Source: Acanthochlamys bracteata
Taxonomy: Eukaryota; Streptophyta; Magnoliopsida; Pandanales; Velloziaceae
DNA: 64,000 bases
NCBI GenBank assembly: GCA_019914995.1
Contig: CM034141.1
Span: forward strand, 930,001-994,000
Direction: 5' to 3'
The position numbers and the translations under genes are program-made. Below, one piece after another: positions 1-10,910 of the stretch. Below the pieces are notes generated by a model that made no database searches, was not told where the DNA came from, and saw nothing but the letters and a program-made list of their open reading frames with translations. How positions within the stretch are numbered: position 1 is the stretch's first letter; each line of letters starts with the position of its first letter.

Positions 1-109
1 ATATTACCAACATCAAACAACAACACATCGCACCGACTTCAAATTCGTGCAAACAAACGGAAAACATAGAAGAAATCAATGGAGTCGTGTTTAGTAGCTA
101 TAAACTTAC

Positions 110-287
110 ATTGGAGAGAAGAACAGGAATAGAGCAGCCACGTTCCCTGTCTCATCACAACAACAACAACAACTACTCAAAACCTTCTCCCATCAATCAA
201 ATTATTCAAGCCAAACTTAAGAAAAAAAGACTCTACGAAAGCAAACACACTACCGAAGATTCCGAACACGAAATGCAACACGTTCAT
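110..287 (-). CDS. SWEET1-like sugar transporter, 5' end only (runs off left edge)
   Basis: This is the start of a second SWEET-family sugar transporter. Only two coding exons lie in the window. Exon 1 is 287-254, from an ATG to a GT donor, and encodes MNVLHFVFGIF plus a split Gly. Exon 2 is 146-110 and encodes GNVAALFLFFSP plus part of an Ile codon, with AG and GT borders. The two exons match those of the neighbouring copy (8186-8147 and 8047-8011) in size and phase; exon 1 is two codons shorter. Membrane segment 1 of a SWEET protein is therefore present and the rest lies left of base 1. An in-frame ATG 12 bases upstream (MKRI before MNV) could be an alternative start. A TATAAATA motif lies at 425-432. 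Whether the gene is intact cannot be judged here. Confidence 0.75.
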
Positions 288-424
288 GATCCTTTTCATC
301 GCTGAATCTCTAGTACTTATAATTTTCTATAGAAATCAAACACGGGAACTCTTCTCTCTCTCGCCCAATGTGTATGGTTTTTGCTTTTTGGTTGAAGAGA
401 AAGAAAACGGAATGGGGAGGGTGG

Positions 425-432
425 TATTTATA
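425..432 (-). promoter_or_regulatory. TATA box of the left SWEET copy
   Basis: On the minus strand this reads TATAAATA, about 140 bases upstream of the ATG at 287. The same motif in the same surroundings occurs at 8319-8326 in front of the second copy, so it was duplicated with the gene and kept. Confidence 0.6.
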
Positions 433-2704
433 GAGAGAATCAGGAATGAGCTGGGAATCTGTTTTGGTTGCGGTCTTATTAATTAAGATTGTGATGCACT
501 TACGATTTTTAAATTAATTGAAAATAAAAAATGTGCGTTTGAATTTATAGATATTATTTTAAAAATACAAACTCAGTAGATCACTGTATCATTTCGAAAT
601 TAAATGGCTATTTATTTAAAGATAAAATGGGCAACTATTATAATAAAATAATTATCTATTTTGAAATGGATCAAGCCATTCGTCTTGAAACGAAGAGGAT
701 TATAAAAATTTCCAAATAAAACGAACAAACTTTCCTTGAAGTAAAGATACATTATTAATATTTTTATAATAAAGTGATTAATCATGAAAGCGTCCAGTAA
801 GATAAACAATGAAATTGACTTTAACACATATTTTGAATCAATTTGATTTATTCTGCTCTAATAACACTTGCAAATTTAAAATTATCTTTAAAATTATTGA
901 CGACGAGAAAAATAAGTTTAAATTTTGATAATATTTTTTCAAATTTATGCGAAATATGAAACTAAATTTTTTTAACAAAGATAACATATTATATTTTAAA
1001 TATTATTTTATTGTTTTTCTCTTTTTTAAAATCTGGTATTCTTTTTAGCTAATATAAGATCTCTGGTAAAGTGGACGTATAATGTCATTTTCGAATTAAA
1101 ATAATCTGATTTCTTTGAGTCTTTATAAATTTTTAATTGTTTACCTTAAAGTTTTTAGATTGTAGACATATATCTCTACAAAATATATCTCAGGTCTTTC
1201 ATGAATTAAAAAGCTAAGCTTTACATTTTTTGGATTCTAAGAATTACGTAGTGGTACGGATATATATAATTATTGTTCCGATTTTCGCCGACAACAACAG
1301 GTAATGATTATCTCCACTACTGGGATGAGAAGGTTTGTACTTTCTAGAGGGATATAGTTTTGGATGACTCATGACATTATAAAGTGTTGTTTATTAATAG
1401 TTTTGGAATAAATTTTAAAAATAAAAATATTTTTATATTTAAAATAAGTTTTTTTATTAAATAAATAATAAAAAAATTTAGTATATAATTATTTTTAAAA
1501 ATAAAATAGCTAACGGGGGCGTTGTTTTCATTCTAATTCTACTGAGAATGCTTAAGAACATTTTATAAAAAGAATTTTTAATATTTTTGTTAAATTTTAA
1601 AAAAATTTGTATATAATTATTTTTAATTATTTATATTTTTCAAAATTTTCAAAAAAATTTTAAAATGTAAATAATTTTTTGAAAAAACATTTTGAAAGTT
1701 AGATAATTACTTCCAAACGCAGTGGTAATCTGTACCGGAAATTTAATTCAGCACCGAGCTGAGAACTGAGAAAAAGCAACATAAAACCTTTCTCCCGCAT
1801 CAGGAGTTTGGCGATTATTATGATTAAGCTACTGAATTAAATTTTATTATAGTATAAATTACTGATGCATGTTTGTTAGTTTATCGTAATGGTTGTTGTA
1901 AGGTGGTTTATCTGATTTATAAAACTAACGAGGTGTTTTCTGAAAAAAAAACAAGCCAACGTTGGTGTGAAGCTCGAATGTTCAGGTAGCGCGATCACCG
2001 AGGAGTCGGTATCTCTAGCTAGAGCAGTAAATAAATAGCTAGGCTGAATAAATTAGCAGCTACGGTGAGTTTAAGCTACGCTCACCGTATAAATATATCT
2101 CATTTTGCTACTACTGTTTTGGTAGTTTTATGGTGAAGGTAAGTGGTTTTTTATCGTAAGCGGTGAACGGACTTGGGAGTGGAAGCATGAAAAGAAGAGT
2201 CGAGGTGACACGTGTGAGTTATACTACTTTCAGAGGTTGTTAGTGGGAAAGAAGAGTTATATTCGTCAAATTTAGTTTGAAATCGTTTTTTGGTAGCTGG
2301 CAATGCCATGGCCGTTGATGATGGCATGGTACGGTACCATGCATGTCCATGATTCATGATTATAATAAATCTTTCGGCTGTCACCCGTCAACTACCGTCA
2401 TACTCCATCGAACCGCCGTCAATGAGTATTTTGTTTTTAATTTTTAGCCGCAAAGGATGTGTTTATTTGTTCTAAATGACATTAAATAAGTTTTTAAACA
2501 ACAAATTATTAATAAATTATTATTAAAACTTTAAAAATAATATAATAAATTGGAATGTAATCTTAATGGCTTAATTATGAAACACGCACTAGATAAATAA
2601 ATAACACATAATTAACATACGCAAATAAATAATAAATGGAAGGAACTAGAGCGAGGAGCAAACATTTATCAAGATAAACAAACCGCAATGTTACTTATAT
2701 AATA

Positions 2705-2948
2705 TGGGGTATTTGGGAGTACTTATTAAATAGAATTTTTTTAAAATAAAAATATATTTTTTTTGAAAAACGAGCTTTATTTTTTACTTTTAAAAAATAA
2801 TAGAAATATGCAATAAAAAGATCTCACTCTGTAAAATTTTTTTACACTTTCTATATTTTTAAATAAATATATATATATATATAATATATATTAAAAAATA
2901 TAAAATAAAAAAATTGAAAAGCAGTTTATGAAACGCGGATCCCAACGC
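2705..2948. repeat. A/T-rich inverted-repeat element (TTTGG-ended MITE-like family)
   Basis: About 240 bases running from GGGTATTTGGGAGTAC to a right end near GAAACGCGGATCC. The interior is nearly pure A/T with the family's core words (TTTTTACACTTT, ATATATTAAAAAATATAAAA). The same core recurs at 5508-5745, 6529-6730, 18955-19185, 39919-40123 and 60611-60856, sometimes in reverse orientation. The borders are approximate. Confidence 0.5.
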
Positions 2949-3126
2949 GCTCGCAATGTATAGAGGAACGGATTACCTAAGATCTTCGCAGTGTAGTGAA
3001 GTAAAGCTTATTAATATTTCAATCTTGTTTTGGAAGTAGAGCAATCGAAGCACTAGATTTCACAATGCTTGTCAGGTAACATAGGAAAATGTTAACTAGC
3101 TAGAGCTATACTCTAACATTATATTT

Positions 3127-3816
3127 CGGGGGCGTTTGAGATTGATTATAAAAATAAGCTTTTCTGAAATGAAGCTTTTAAAAAAAAAATTAGTTTTTGA
3201 GAAATAAAGAGAAAAGAAGATTTTCTAGAATGGTGTTTGATAATACTTTTGAATAAGATGCTTTTCAAATAAAAAAATATAAAAATTATTGAATTATCTT
3301 TTGATGTTTTGTATTAGTTATTGATGTATATTTACTAAATTATTGATATTATTTTGAATAAAATACTTATTTAAAAATATTATATTTAATAAAGTGATTT
3401 TATATTAAATTTTCTTTTAAAATATAAATACTTAAATTAATTATTTTATATAAATATATGTTTAAATTAAAATTATTATTATTTTGTAAAATAATTTATT
3501 AAATAATTATTTAAAATATTTGTTAAATAATTAATAATTAAATAATTTATTAAACATTGAATAAGTTGTTAGATATTTAATAATTTTTTAAATAATTTGT
3601 TAAAATTATTTTAGATAATATTTGTTCTCTTTATATAATTATTTTAGATAATATTTATTCTGAGATTAAATTTGTAATTTAGATAGAGTAGCATTTTGGT
3701 TAAAAACAGCAGTTCGGATAAGCTGCGTTTCAACTAAACACTTCCAAACAAGTATCTTTACTGTGTAGTGCGTTTGGGGAACAAAAATTTCCCCAAACGC
3801 ACTACCAAACACACCC
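3127..3816. repeat. Long A/T-rich fold-back element with a perfect hairpin near its right end
   Basis: The stretch opens with GGGGGCGTTTGAGATT and closes with TACCAAACACACCC, which are rough inverted repeats. The interior is almost all A and T. At 3766-3781 and 3789-3804 two 16-base arms (one reads TAGTGCGTTTGGGGAA) are perfect inverted repeats around a loop of seven bases. It looks like nested or abutting copies of the TTTGG-ended element family. Confidence 0.45.
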
Positions 3817-4319
3817 TTAATATTAAAACTATACTCTATATTGTCACAATGCTCTATTATCATATAATACATTCGTAATTAAGAAGAAAAATAATAAATT
3901 ATCAATTATTATAACAAGTATCAATATAATGTTAGAAAAAATTTAATATAATATTAGACTAAAACTTTATATACAAATAACATTTGATTCTAATTTAAAC
4001 AGAAAGAAAAAGAAATTGCAGACACAGACTACCAACGTATACAATTTGAATTGCATGCGACTGTTTATTATATTAGAATTAACCAGAAGTAACTAGTTCT
4101 TCAAGAAGCTAAGGACACTTCAGTAAAGGATTGTAGAGAATGAATGTAATGCTGTCATCTAGAACTAGTCTACAGAAACTTGGTAGGACTCTCTATGTCA
4201 CAATGCAATCAAATGGAAGCGCACAAACGAAGATTTGATAATCTAATTAATAATTAACAGCAAACCACAAACAGGGAATTTTGGGACGAGTGAGCTCCTG
4301 CTGGATCGATGTTCACTAG

Positions 4320-7300
4320 CTAGACCTGCTCATCAGCTTGGTTGCAAGGCTTTGCTGCAGCATCATCGTTGCTCTGCTGCTGCTGCCGTTGATGGTGTGG
4401 CTTCGAGAAGTCTTTCAACTCTCGCCCCGCTGAGCTATGATCAGCTGATGCAGCAGTCTTCACTTTCTTGTTGTTCCTGTATATTGCATACAGGATCAGC
4501 TGCGCCGCTCCAAGAATGCTCCCACACCCATTAGGCACCTGTCAAGAAAATTTTCTACATATTAGATCTTCACCTGAAAGAAACATCTTCATTAATTGTT
4601 GAAGCTACAGATACACTAAGAAATGGAAGCATCATTTACAGGCATCCAAAATTCAGACTCTAGTTGCTGACCAAAAAGTGTTACCGTGATGAAAATGTCA
4701 TTGCCAAGAAGGCCGTAGATAAACCCGGAGGTGCCGCATAGGAAGACAAACAGCGATAGGAAGAAAGGCATGAACTCCACACTCTTAGTCTTGATTACCA
4801 ACCTCTGCAAGTATATAATATTAAGAAGGTAATTAATTAGCACCTTTAAAACCGCGCGTCATATAATTAATTAATCAGATTTAGGTCATGTTTAAAATAG
4901 CTAAAATGATAAAGTTTTTATAGCCTACAAAAAGAATTTATACATACAATAATTTCATAATATACAGTTTTACTTATGTCTTTTAATTAAATTTTCAAAT
5001 TTTCATTAAGTCATAAAAAATTCATGGCAAACATGATTTAATACTAGTATAAACGGAAGTGACAATACGTACCATGACGGAGAGCGGTGAGGCGGACATG
5101 CAGATTGAGAAGATTGTGGCAACAAAACCGCAGAACAACTTTCTCGTGTGCCAATTGAGGGCAAGCGAAGAAACAAGTGCCACCGTCCCGAACACGACTA
5201 GCACAAGCATCAATAATCCAAACATCCTAGCCCTCACCTTTTTGCGGGCGTAGTAGAGGAAGATTATTATGTAGATGAACTCGATTAGAGCTCCTGTGCC
5301 ATTGATTATCGACACTAACATATTGTTAGAGGTAACAAATGGCAGACCGTACCTTCACAAGAGGAAGCATATATGTGATTAGAAACTAGAGTAGGTTGAA
5401 CTGGAGCACTAGGGAATTAATGCAATTTGTATGGCACATTTATCAAGTGAGCTTGTTAGAAAGAACAGTCTATCGTACATAATCTGCATGGATGGACATA
5501 ATCTATAGAATGTTTGTAAAATAAAGTTTTTATAAATAGAAAATATTTTTATTTTTTTTAAAAATGAATTTTACTTTTTTATTTTAAAAAATAATAAAAA
5601 TATATAATAAATAAATTTCACTATGTAAAATTTTTTTATATTTTCAAAAAATTTAAATAATTTTTTATATATTTATAAATATATATTAAAAATATAAAAT
5701 TAAAATTAAAAAATATTTTTTTGATAAGTAATGTCAAATAGGGGTTTGCTTACTTGAGCTACAGATTCATTTTTTTAATTTGAATTAAAATTGTTAGTGC
5801 TTGTTTACTTGAGCTACAGATTCTCTTTTTAATTTGAATTAAAATAAACATAAACTAATAAAATTTTTTAGTCAAAAATTTATTTTTCAAATTTAAAGTT
5901 TAAATTAACTTCCCCTAAAGGACATGCCATACAAGAGTTATAACTCTATTTCTAATTAAAAATTGCGTCAAATTCTTAAAATTTTGAATAATTTTAATTT
6001 CGAATTCATTTTTATTATAAATATATATATATAATTTTAGCAAATCCACTTTTAACTATTTTTTACTTTTTATAACTTATTTTTAAAAAATAAATTTAAT
6101 ATCAAATAAATACAACCAATTTGTTCCCTTTTACTAAACATTACTTCAACTCATCTTCAGCTTTTACGAAAAATACAAAAACTAATTCACAACTCACTTT
6201 TTCTACAAAATAATATAAAAATTAAATAACTTTAAAAATATTATTTACAGTAATAATTTTGTAATAAATTTATTTCTTACTGAAAGAACACACATGTCCA
6301 AGGCAAGCATGGATGTTGCATGTTGCCGTGACAACATTCTCAGTACTATGGTATGATTAATTATTGAAAAGTATAAGAACTTATAATCATAAAACTTAAT
6401 TTATTAAGTGTTAGTGAATATGTAGAATTCGCAGGAAGATGTATAATTTTGGACCTCAGAGATTAATAGCAATATGCAAATAAATAGTTGTACTCTTTTA
6501 CAATCCATTCAATTACAAAACCACGGAAGCGTTTGGGATTACGTTTCTCAAACATTTTTTTTAATTTTTAATTTTATATATTTTAATATATTTTATAAAT
6601 ATTTAAATAATTTATTTAAAAAATTTAAAAAATATAAAAAAATTTATATAATAAAAATTTTTATTATGTATTTTTATTATTTTTTAAAAATAAATAAAAT
6701 AAAATTTATTTTATAAGCACCTTCAAACGTCTCGTCTACTCGATTTTTTAAATTTGTATTAAGTGGATTGAATGCAAAAATGGCACGTTTATGCTAATAT
6801 AGTTATTCCGTATTCGTGGACTCGTATTACAAAACCAGAGAACAATGTGGTGATTTTGCAGATATAGCAAACGAGCGTTTTCTCACAAAACATAACTAGC
6901 GTCATTTTTCGTTTTGTTCATTACGTAGACTAATGTTGCAAAATGCAATTGCATAATCGTCCGTGTTGTAGTTCAGTAAAATGAAATTCAACTTATTCAT
7001 GTTCACTAAAAGGTAAATGTACTACTTTATATATGTCATTAAAAAAAATTCAAGTTTCAACATTTATTAATTGCAGAAAATGATATTTATCATTTATGAA
7101 ACCCAACTACCATGATCATTACATTGCTCACATAATGGAACGAATTAACTACGGGGTTCCAAAATTTTCCTTATATTTTCTGTAAAAAGTGATCAAATTG
7201 AAAGAAGAAGAACTTAATTACCAGGCCCAGAGAAGACAGTTCAGCAAGGTCATGTTGTAAGGCACTCCAGAGAAATCCCCTATTGATTTTCTAGCAACTA

Positions 7301-8186
7301 TTCGCCGGAATGTAATGCTACAGAAATTTCATCAATCAGTGCATATATAAATCAGTCGAGCTTTAACTAGCATTCATTAGCAAGAAAATTTTCATGTACA
7401 ATTATCACAGGAACAGCGGAAAAGTCTGCAACAATAAGCTTCAAGTATAACTAACAAAATTAAAAACCATAAAGCTTCAATAGGAACCAAAATCAGCTCA
7501 ATTAATGGAACTGTGTACTATATGAATCAATTTTGTCAAATAAAGCATGAATAAATTCAGGGTATCTGAACAGTGTTAGAGCATGTGTAGCATGAATTTG
7601 TAGGACTATTTCTAGGTAACTAAACCATGAACTTACCAGATCCAATTCTCCTCAAACTTTAGGGGAAAAAGTTCGTCCAATAAAAATATTTCAACATCAA
7701 ACAAAATCGACAAACACAAAGATGTCTCCTAAACTGCTACAAGCATTCTATTACTCTAATTATTAAGTAGACAGACAAAAAGTAGGACAAAAATTTTCAA
7801 AATCTGGAGCAGTTCTGGTTAATTTCTAATAGCAGGAGAAAACTGCGTCAGTGCTCTGTGTTCCAAGATCTAGCTACATATGAACAAACTAATTGCGAAT
7901 ATTACCAACAGCAACACATCGTACCGTCTTCAATTTATGCACAACGAAAATCAAACAAACGCAAAAACGGAAGAAATCAATCGATTAGTGTTTAGTAGTT
8001 ATAAGCTTACATTGGAGAGAAGAACAGGAGTAGAGCAGCCACGTTCCCTGTTTCAACAACAACAACGACTCAAAACCTTCTCCCATCAATCAAATTAATC
8101 AAGCCAAACAAACAGAAGAAAAAATCTACAAAAACCAACACACTACCGAAGATTCCGAACACGAAATGCAAAGCGCGCTCGTTCAT
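4320..8186 (-). CDS. SWEET1: SWEET1-like bidirectional sugar transporter
   Basis: Six coding exons: 8186-8147, 8047-8011, 7317-7222, 5352-5073, 4804-4685 and 4538-4320, giving 263 residues. All junctions are AG/GT and all phases close. SWEETs are seven-helix facilitators built from two MtN3 triple-helix repeats that move sugars down a gradient, usually at the plasma membrane or tonoplast. Clade I landmarks are visible: KSIGDFSGVPYNMTLLNC, AWYGLP, INGTGALIE, KLFCGFVATIFS, KTKSVEFMPFFLSLF and PNGCGSILGAAQLILY. The pore Asn residues (75 and 194) are kept. Residue 178, normally Trp in GTSWF, is Gly, and residue 56, Ser in AtSWEET1, is Trp. The C-terminal tail is hydrophilic and Gln-rich. Intron 3 is 1.9 kb and holds several MITEs. 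The gene is a tandem partner of the partial copy at 110-287. Confidence 0.92.
5508..5745. repeat. MITE-like A/T-rich element inside SWEET intron 3
   Basis: This shares the core of the TTTGG-ended family: AAATTTCACTATGTAAAATT, a (TA)-rich centre, and a right edge TAAGTAATGTCAAATAGGGG. It lies in the 1.9 kb intron between SWEET exons 3 and 4. Directly to its right, two imperfect copies of a roughly 50-base segment starting TTACTTGAGCTACAGATTC occur near 5752 and 5807. Confidence 0.45.
6529..6730. repeat. MITE-like A/T-rich element inside SWEET intron 3
   Basis: The left end is GCGTTTGGGATTACG and the right end CACCTTCAAACGT. Read inverted, the right end is ACGTTTGAAGGTG, so the two ends are imperfect terminal inverted repeats. 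The interior is A/T only and matches the family core. It is the second family member in the same intron. Confidence 0.5.
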
Positions 8187-8318
8187 GATATCTCTCTTCT
8201 CTGAATCTCTAGCACTTATAATTTTCTGCAGACTTCAAAATCCGGAACTCTTCTCTCTCGCTCAATGTGTTGGTTGCTGATTTTGGTTGGAGAGTGAAAG
8301 ACTGGAAAGGGAGGGTGG

Positions 8319-8326
8319 TATTTATA
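8319..8326 (-). promoter_or_regulatory. TATA box of the intact SWEET copy
   Basis: TATAAATA on the minus strand, about 135 bases upstream of the ATG at 8186. The flanking sequence is nearly identical to that around 425-432, which supports it as the retained core promoter of the duplicated gene. Confidence 0.6.
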
Positions 8327-8711
8327 GAGAGAGAATCAGGAATGAACTGCGAATGTGTTTTGGTTGCGGTCTTATTTTAATTATGAAAAATATATTATCT
8401 ATTTTTATAATAATTTTTAAAAAAAATGAGATTTAGAGATTTTAAGTTGCTTACAATAAGAAGCTTTTGTTAACATAGATAACATATTTTAACAGAACAA
8501 TAAGAATAATTATAATTATAATTTATCTTTTTACCTCAACAAACAATAAGAATATACATACAAAATTTTATAACATACAATAAGTTTATATAAAAAAATT
8601 TTAATTATTTAAAATAATGTAAGATTTATTAAAAATTAACAAGTAGAAATAAACTGAGTAGTATTTTAGACAACAGAGATATTGTATGTCTCATATATGT
8701 AGCTAACATAG

Positions 8712-8870
8712 GATATCCTTAACTTGGGCTTGTTTACTAACCCATTAAAATTTTTTTTTTCAATTTTTTTAAATATAAATAAATATATAATTTAAAATAA
8801 ACTTTCTATACAAAATTTATTTTTTTAATTAATTTTAAAATTTACTTTTAATAAAAAATAAATACAAATT
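8712..8870. repeat. Insertion in the right SWEET upstream region (CTTGTTTAC family)
   Basis: An A/T-rich segment starting GCTTGTTTACTAACC that interrupts sequence otherwise continuous with the left copy near 1050-1120. A related segment, read in reverse, ends at 9230-9242 with GTAAACAAGCACTTGG. Similar CTTGTTTAC words occur near 5800 and 56050. The borders are approximate. Confidence 0.4.
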
Positions 8871-9077
8871 TTTTGGGTCTTTATAAATTTTTTATAGTTC
8901 ATCATAATGTTTTTAGATTGTAGATCCATATTTCTAACAAAAATATATCTCAGATCATTCATGTATTCAAAAGCTAAGGATTTTTTTTTCGGATTCTAAG
9001 TTAAGTAGATGTATGGATAATTGGATTTTTATCAAAATCAAGTTGTTGTTCCAATTTTTGCCAACAACAACAGCTAC

Positions 9078-9242
9078 TTAATTTTTGTATTAAAATAAGT
9101 TTTAAAGTTAAATTTTTTATTTTAAACTTCAAATTTTTTAAAAAAATTATAAAATAATATAATTTAAATTTTATTTATTTTAATTTAAAATTGAATTGAG
9201 TTTTAAAATTTTAATTTGAACTGTAGGTAAACAAGCACTTGG
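9078..9242. repeat. Second insertion in the right SWEET upstream region
   Basis: The left copy runs continuously from ACAACAACAGGTA to GATGAGAAGG (near 1292-1330), while here about 165 A/T-rich bases separate the equivalent words. Its right end, GTAAACAAGCACTT, is the reverse complement of the CTTGTTTAC end of the 8712 insertion, so the two belong to one family in opposite orientation. Confidence 0.45.
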
Positions 9243-9360
9243 TGTACGAGAAGGTTTCTTCTTAATTTTCTGGATGGATATAGTTTTGGATGAGTCATGA
9301 CTTTTTAATTACTTCGTGTTGTTTCTCGTTCTAATTCTAATCTGAGAATAAGCTACTGAA

Positions 9361-10910
9361 CTAAAATTATTTATTATATTTTTATGATATGTCAATAAAT
9401 GGTGTAAATGTTTCCTGTATTAAAGGCTATGCATGCAATTGGTTCACGTCTCATCTAAATAACAATTTCAAAAAGACACCTGAAATAAAAAAACATTTCA
9501 AAATCAATCGGTTGATCTTATTTAAATCAGCATTTCAATCATGAACGATATGCATTATTTTATTATTATTCTTTGCTTGCCATTATCAAAGAAGGCTAAA
9601 TGAATATATATATAGCTTTAATTCCCTTTATAACAGGTTACTAATTAAGATACCAAATATAATGGAAAAGATAAGTGAAGAATTTTTTTATAAAATCATT
9701 TTTTTGGTCTAAAAAATACACATTAAAGAGGTATATTTAGCAAAGCAAAAATGGGTTTTGTGTTCCGAAGTAAAATTTATGACCGTAGCTTACAAGCTTA
9801 TAAAATGTAGATTAAGGTAGATATTTGAAAGTAATTATAGAGCAAAAAAATTTTAAAATATTTTAGAAAATGAGTTTTTTAATTTGTAAATAAATAATAA
9901 CAAAAAATAGACGTAAATTTTTTATATTTGTTTAAATTTAAAATTCTATAAAGTATTACAAAAATTATTTTAAAAATATAAAATAACGAGTTGAAACGAA
10001 ATAAAGTTGAGAATCACTCTACTTATAAAGTTCTTACTTGTCTTAGTTTCATAATGACATTAATGAAACATATCTAAAAGTTGCGTTTTGAGGAAGGATA
10101 ATTTCAATACAGTTTTCTATAAGCTTCTTCTGGAGTTTGGAACTTCGATCTCTATCCTTCTAGAATTCATTAGCATTAATCAAAGTATGGAGTCGTTTGA
10201 AATTATTTATAAAGAGAAAACAATTTTTTGATAATTATTTTAGGAATTTTTTTAGCTTAAAAACAAAAAAATTACAACTAATAATTTTATCGAGTATTAT
10301 TATATATTTATACTTTTTAAAATAAATATTATAAAAATATTTTTTGAGTTATTTTAATTAATGATCGAATTGAAATTATTTTGTAATTCAATTAAAATAA
10401 AATTTTATCAGCATACAATATACTAATTTATAATTTTTTATATTTAATAATAGAGATTAAATTTAAAAATCTTTATGGTCATAAACGGGAATAAAATGCG
10501 CTGTAATATACATAAATATTGAAGTGCTTCTATTATCTTTCTATGTACATATATAACCATAGGCAATGCAAAATATAGTAGACACAAAGCATACATTAGA
10601 ATTAATGTCGTAATACTTTAGCTACACATTTAATCATTAATATTTGCAAAGAAAATTGTATATAATAATACTTCTTGCTGATCTATAAATTTGTGAAGCA
10701 AAAGAAAATAATGATTTCATTAATTGAGTACAATTGATCGACAAATATATTTCAAGTGTACAACCTAATTAAGGTATACGAAGCAACCAACGCAACAATA
10801 ACAACAATAACAACTTTTTCTCACTATGCCTTTTCGAATTGGACCGCGGCTAACAAATAAGTATCAAATTCTTCTCAAAAACTTTTTGGCTTCTTTAATT
10901 TTTTTTCCTT
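9361..10910. other. Intergenic, no gene seen
   Basis: A/T-rich DNA between the SWEET promoter and the 3' end of the ANTH gene. I see no conserved reading frame or RNA gene. The last 250 bases or so, up to 10910, are probably the 3' untranslated region of the ANTH gene. Confidence 0.5.

Larger units (their letters stand above)
480..4319. other. Intergenic A/T-rich DNA between the two SWEET copies
   Basis: No gene is supported here. Roughly 480-1560 is the upstream flank of the left SWEET gene and stays recognisably similar to 8340-9360. The remainder is very A/T-rich and carries inverted-repeat elements listed separately (about 1540-1720, 2705-2948, 3127-3816) and an (AT)n run near 2867-2885. 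The small reading frames here lack codon structure and recognisable domains. Confidence 0.6.
7890..9360. repeat. Tandem-duplicated segment (partner of about 1-1560)
   Basis: SWEET exons 1-2, intron 1, the 5' leader, the core promoter and distal upstream sequence are shared with 1-1560. Matching blocks include the CGGAATCTTCGGTAGTG donor region, the TATA region, GTCTTTATAAATTTTT (near 1120 and 8877), TATATCTCAG and ATATAGTTTTGGATGA (near 1353 and 9280). The alignment is broken by insertions private to one copy: about 8712-8870 and 9078-9242 on the right, and about 1400-1520 on the left. This marks a local gene duplication followed by independent element insertion. Confidence 0.8.
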
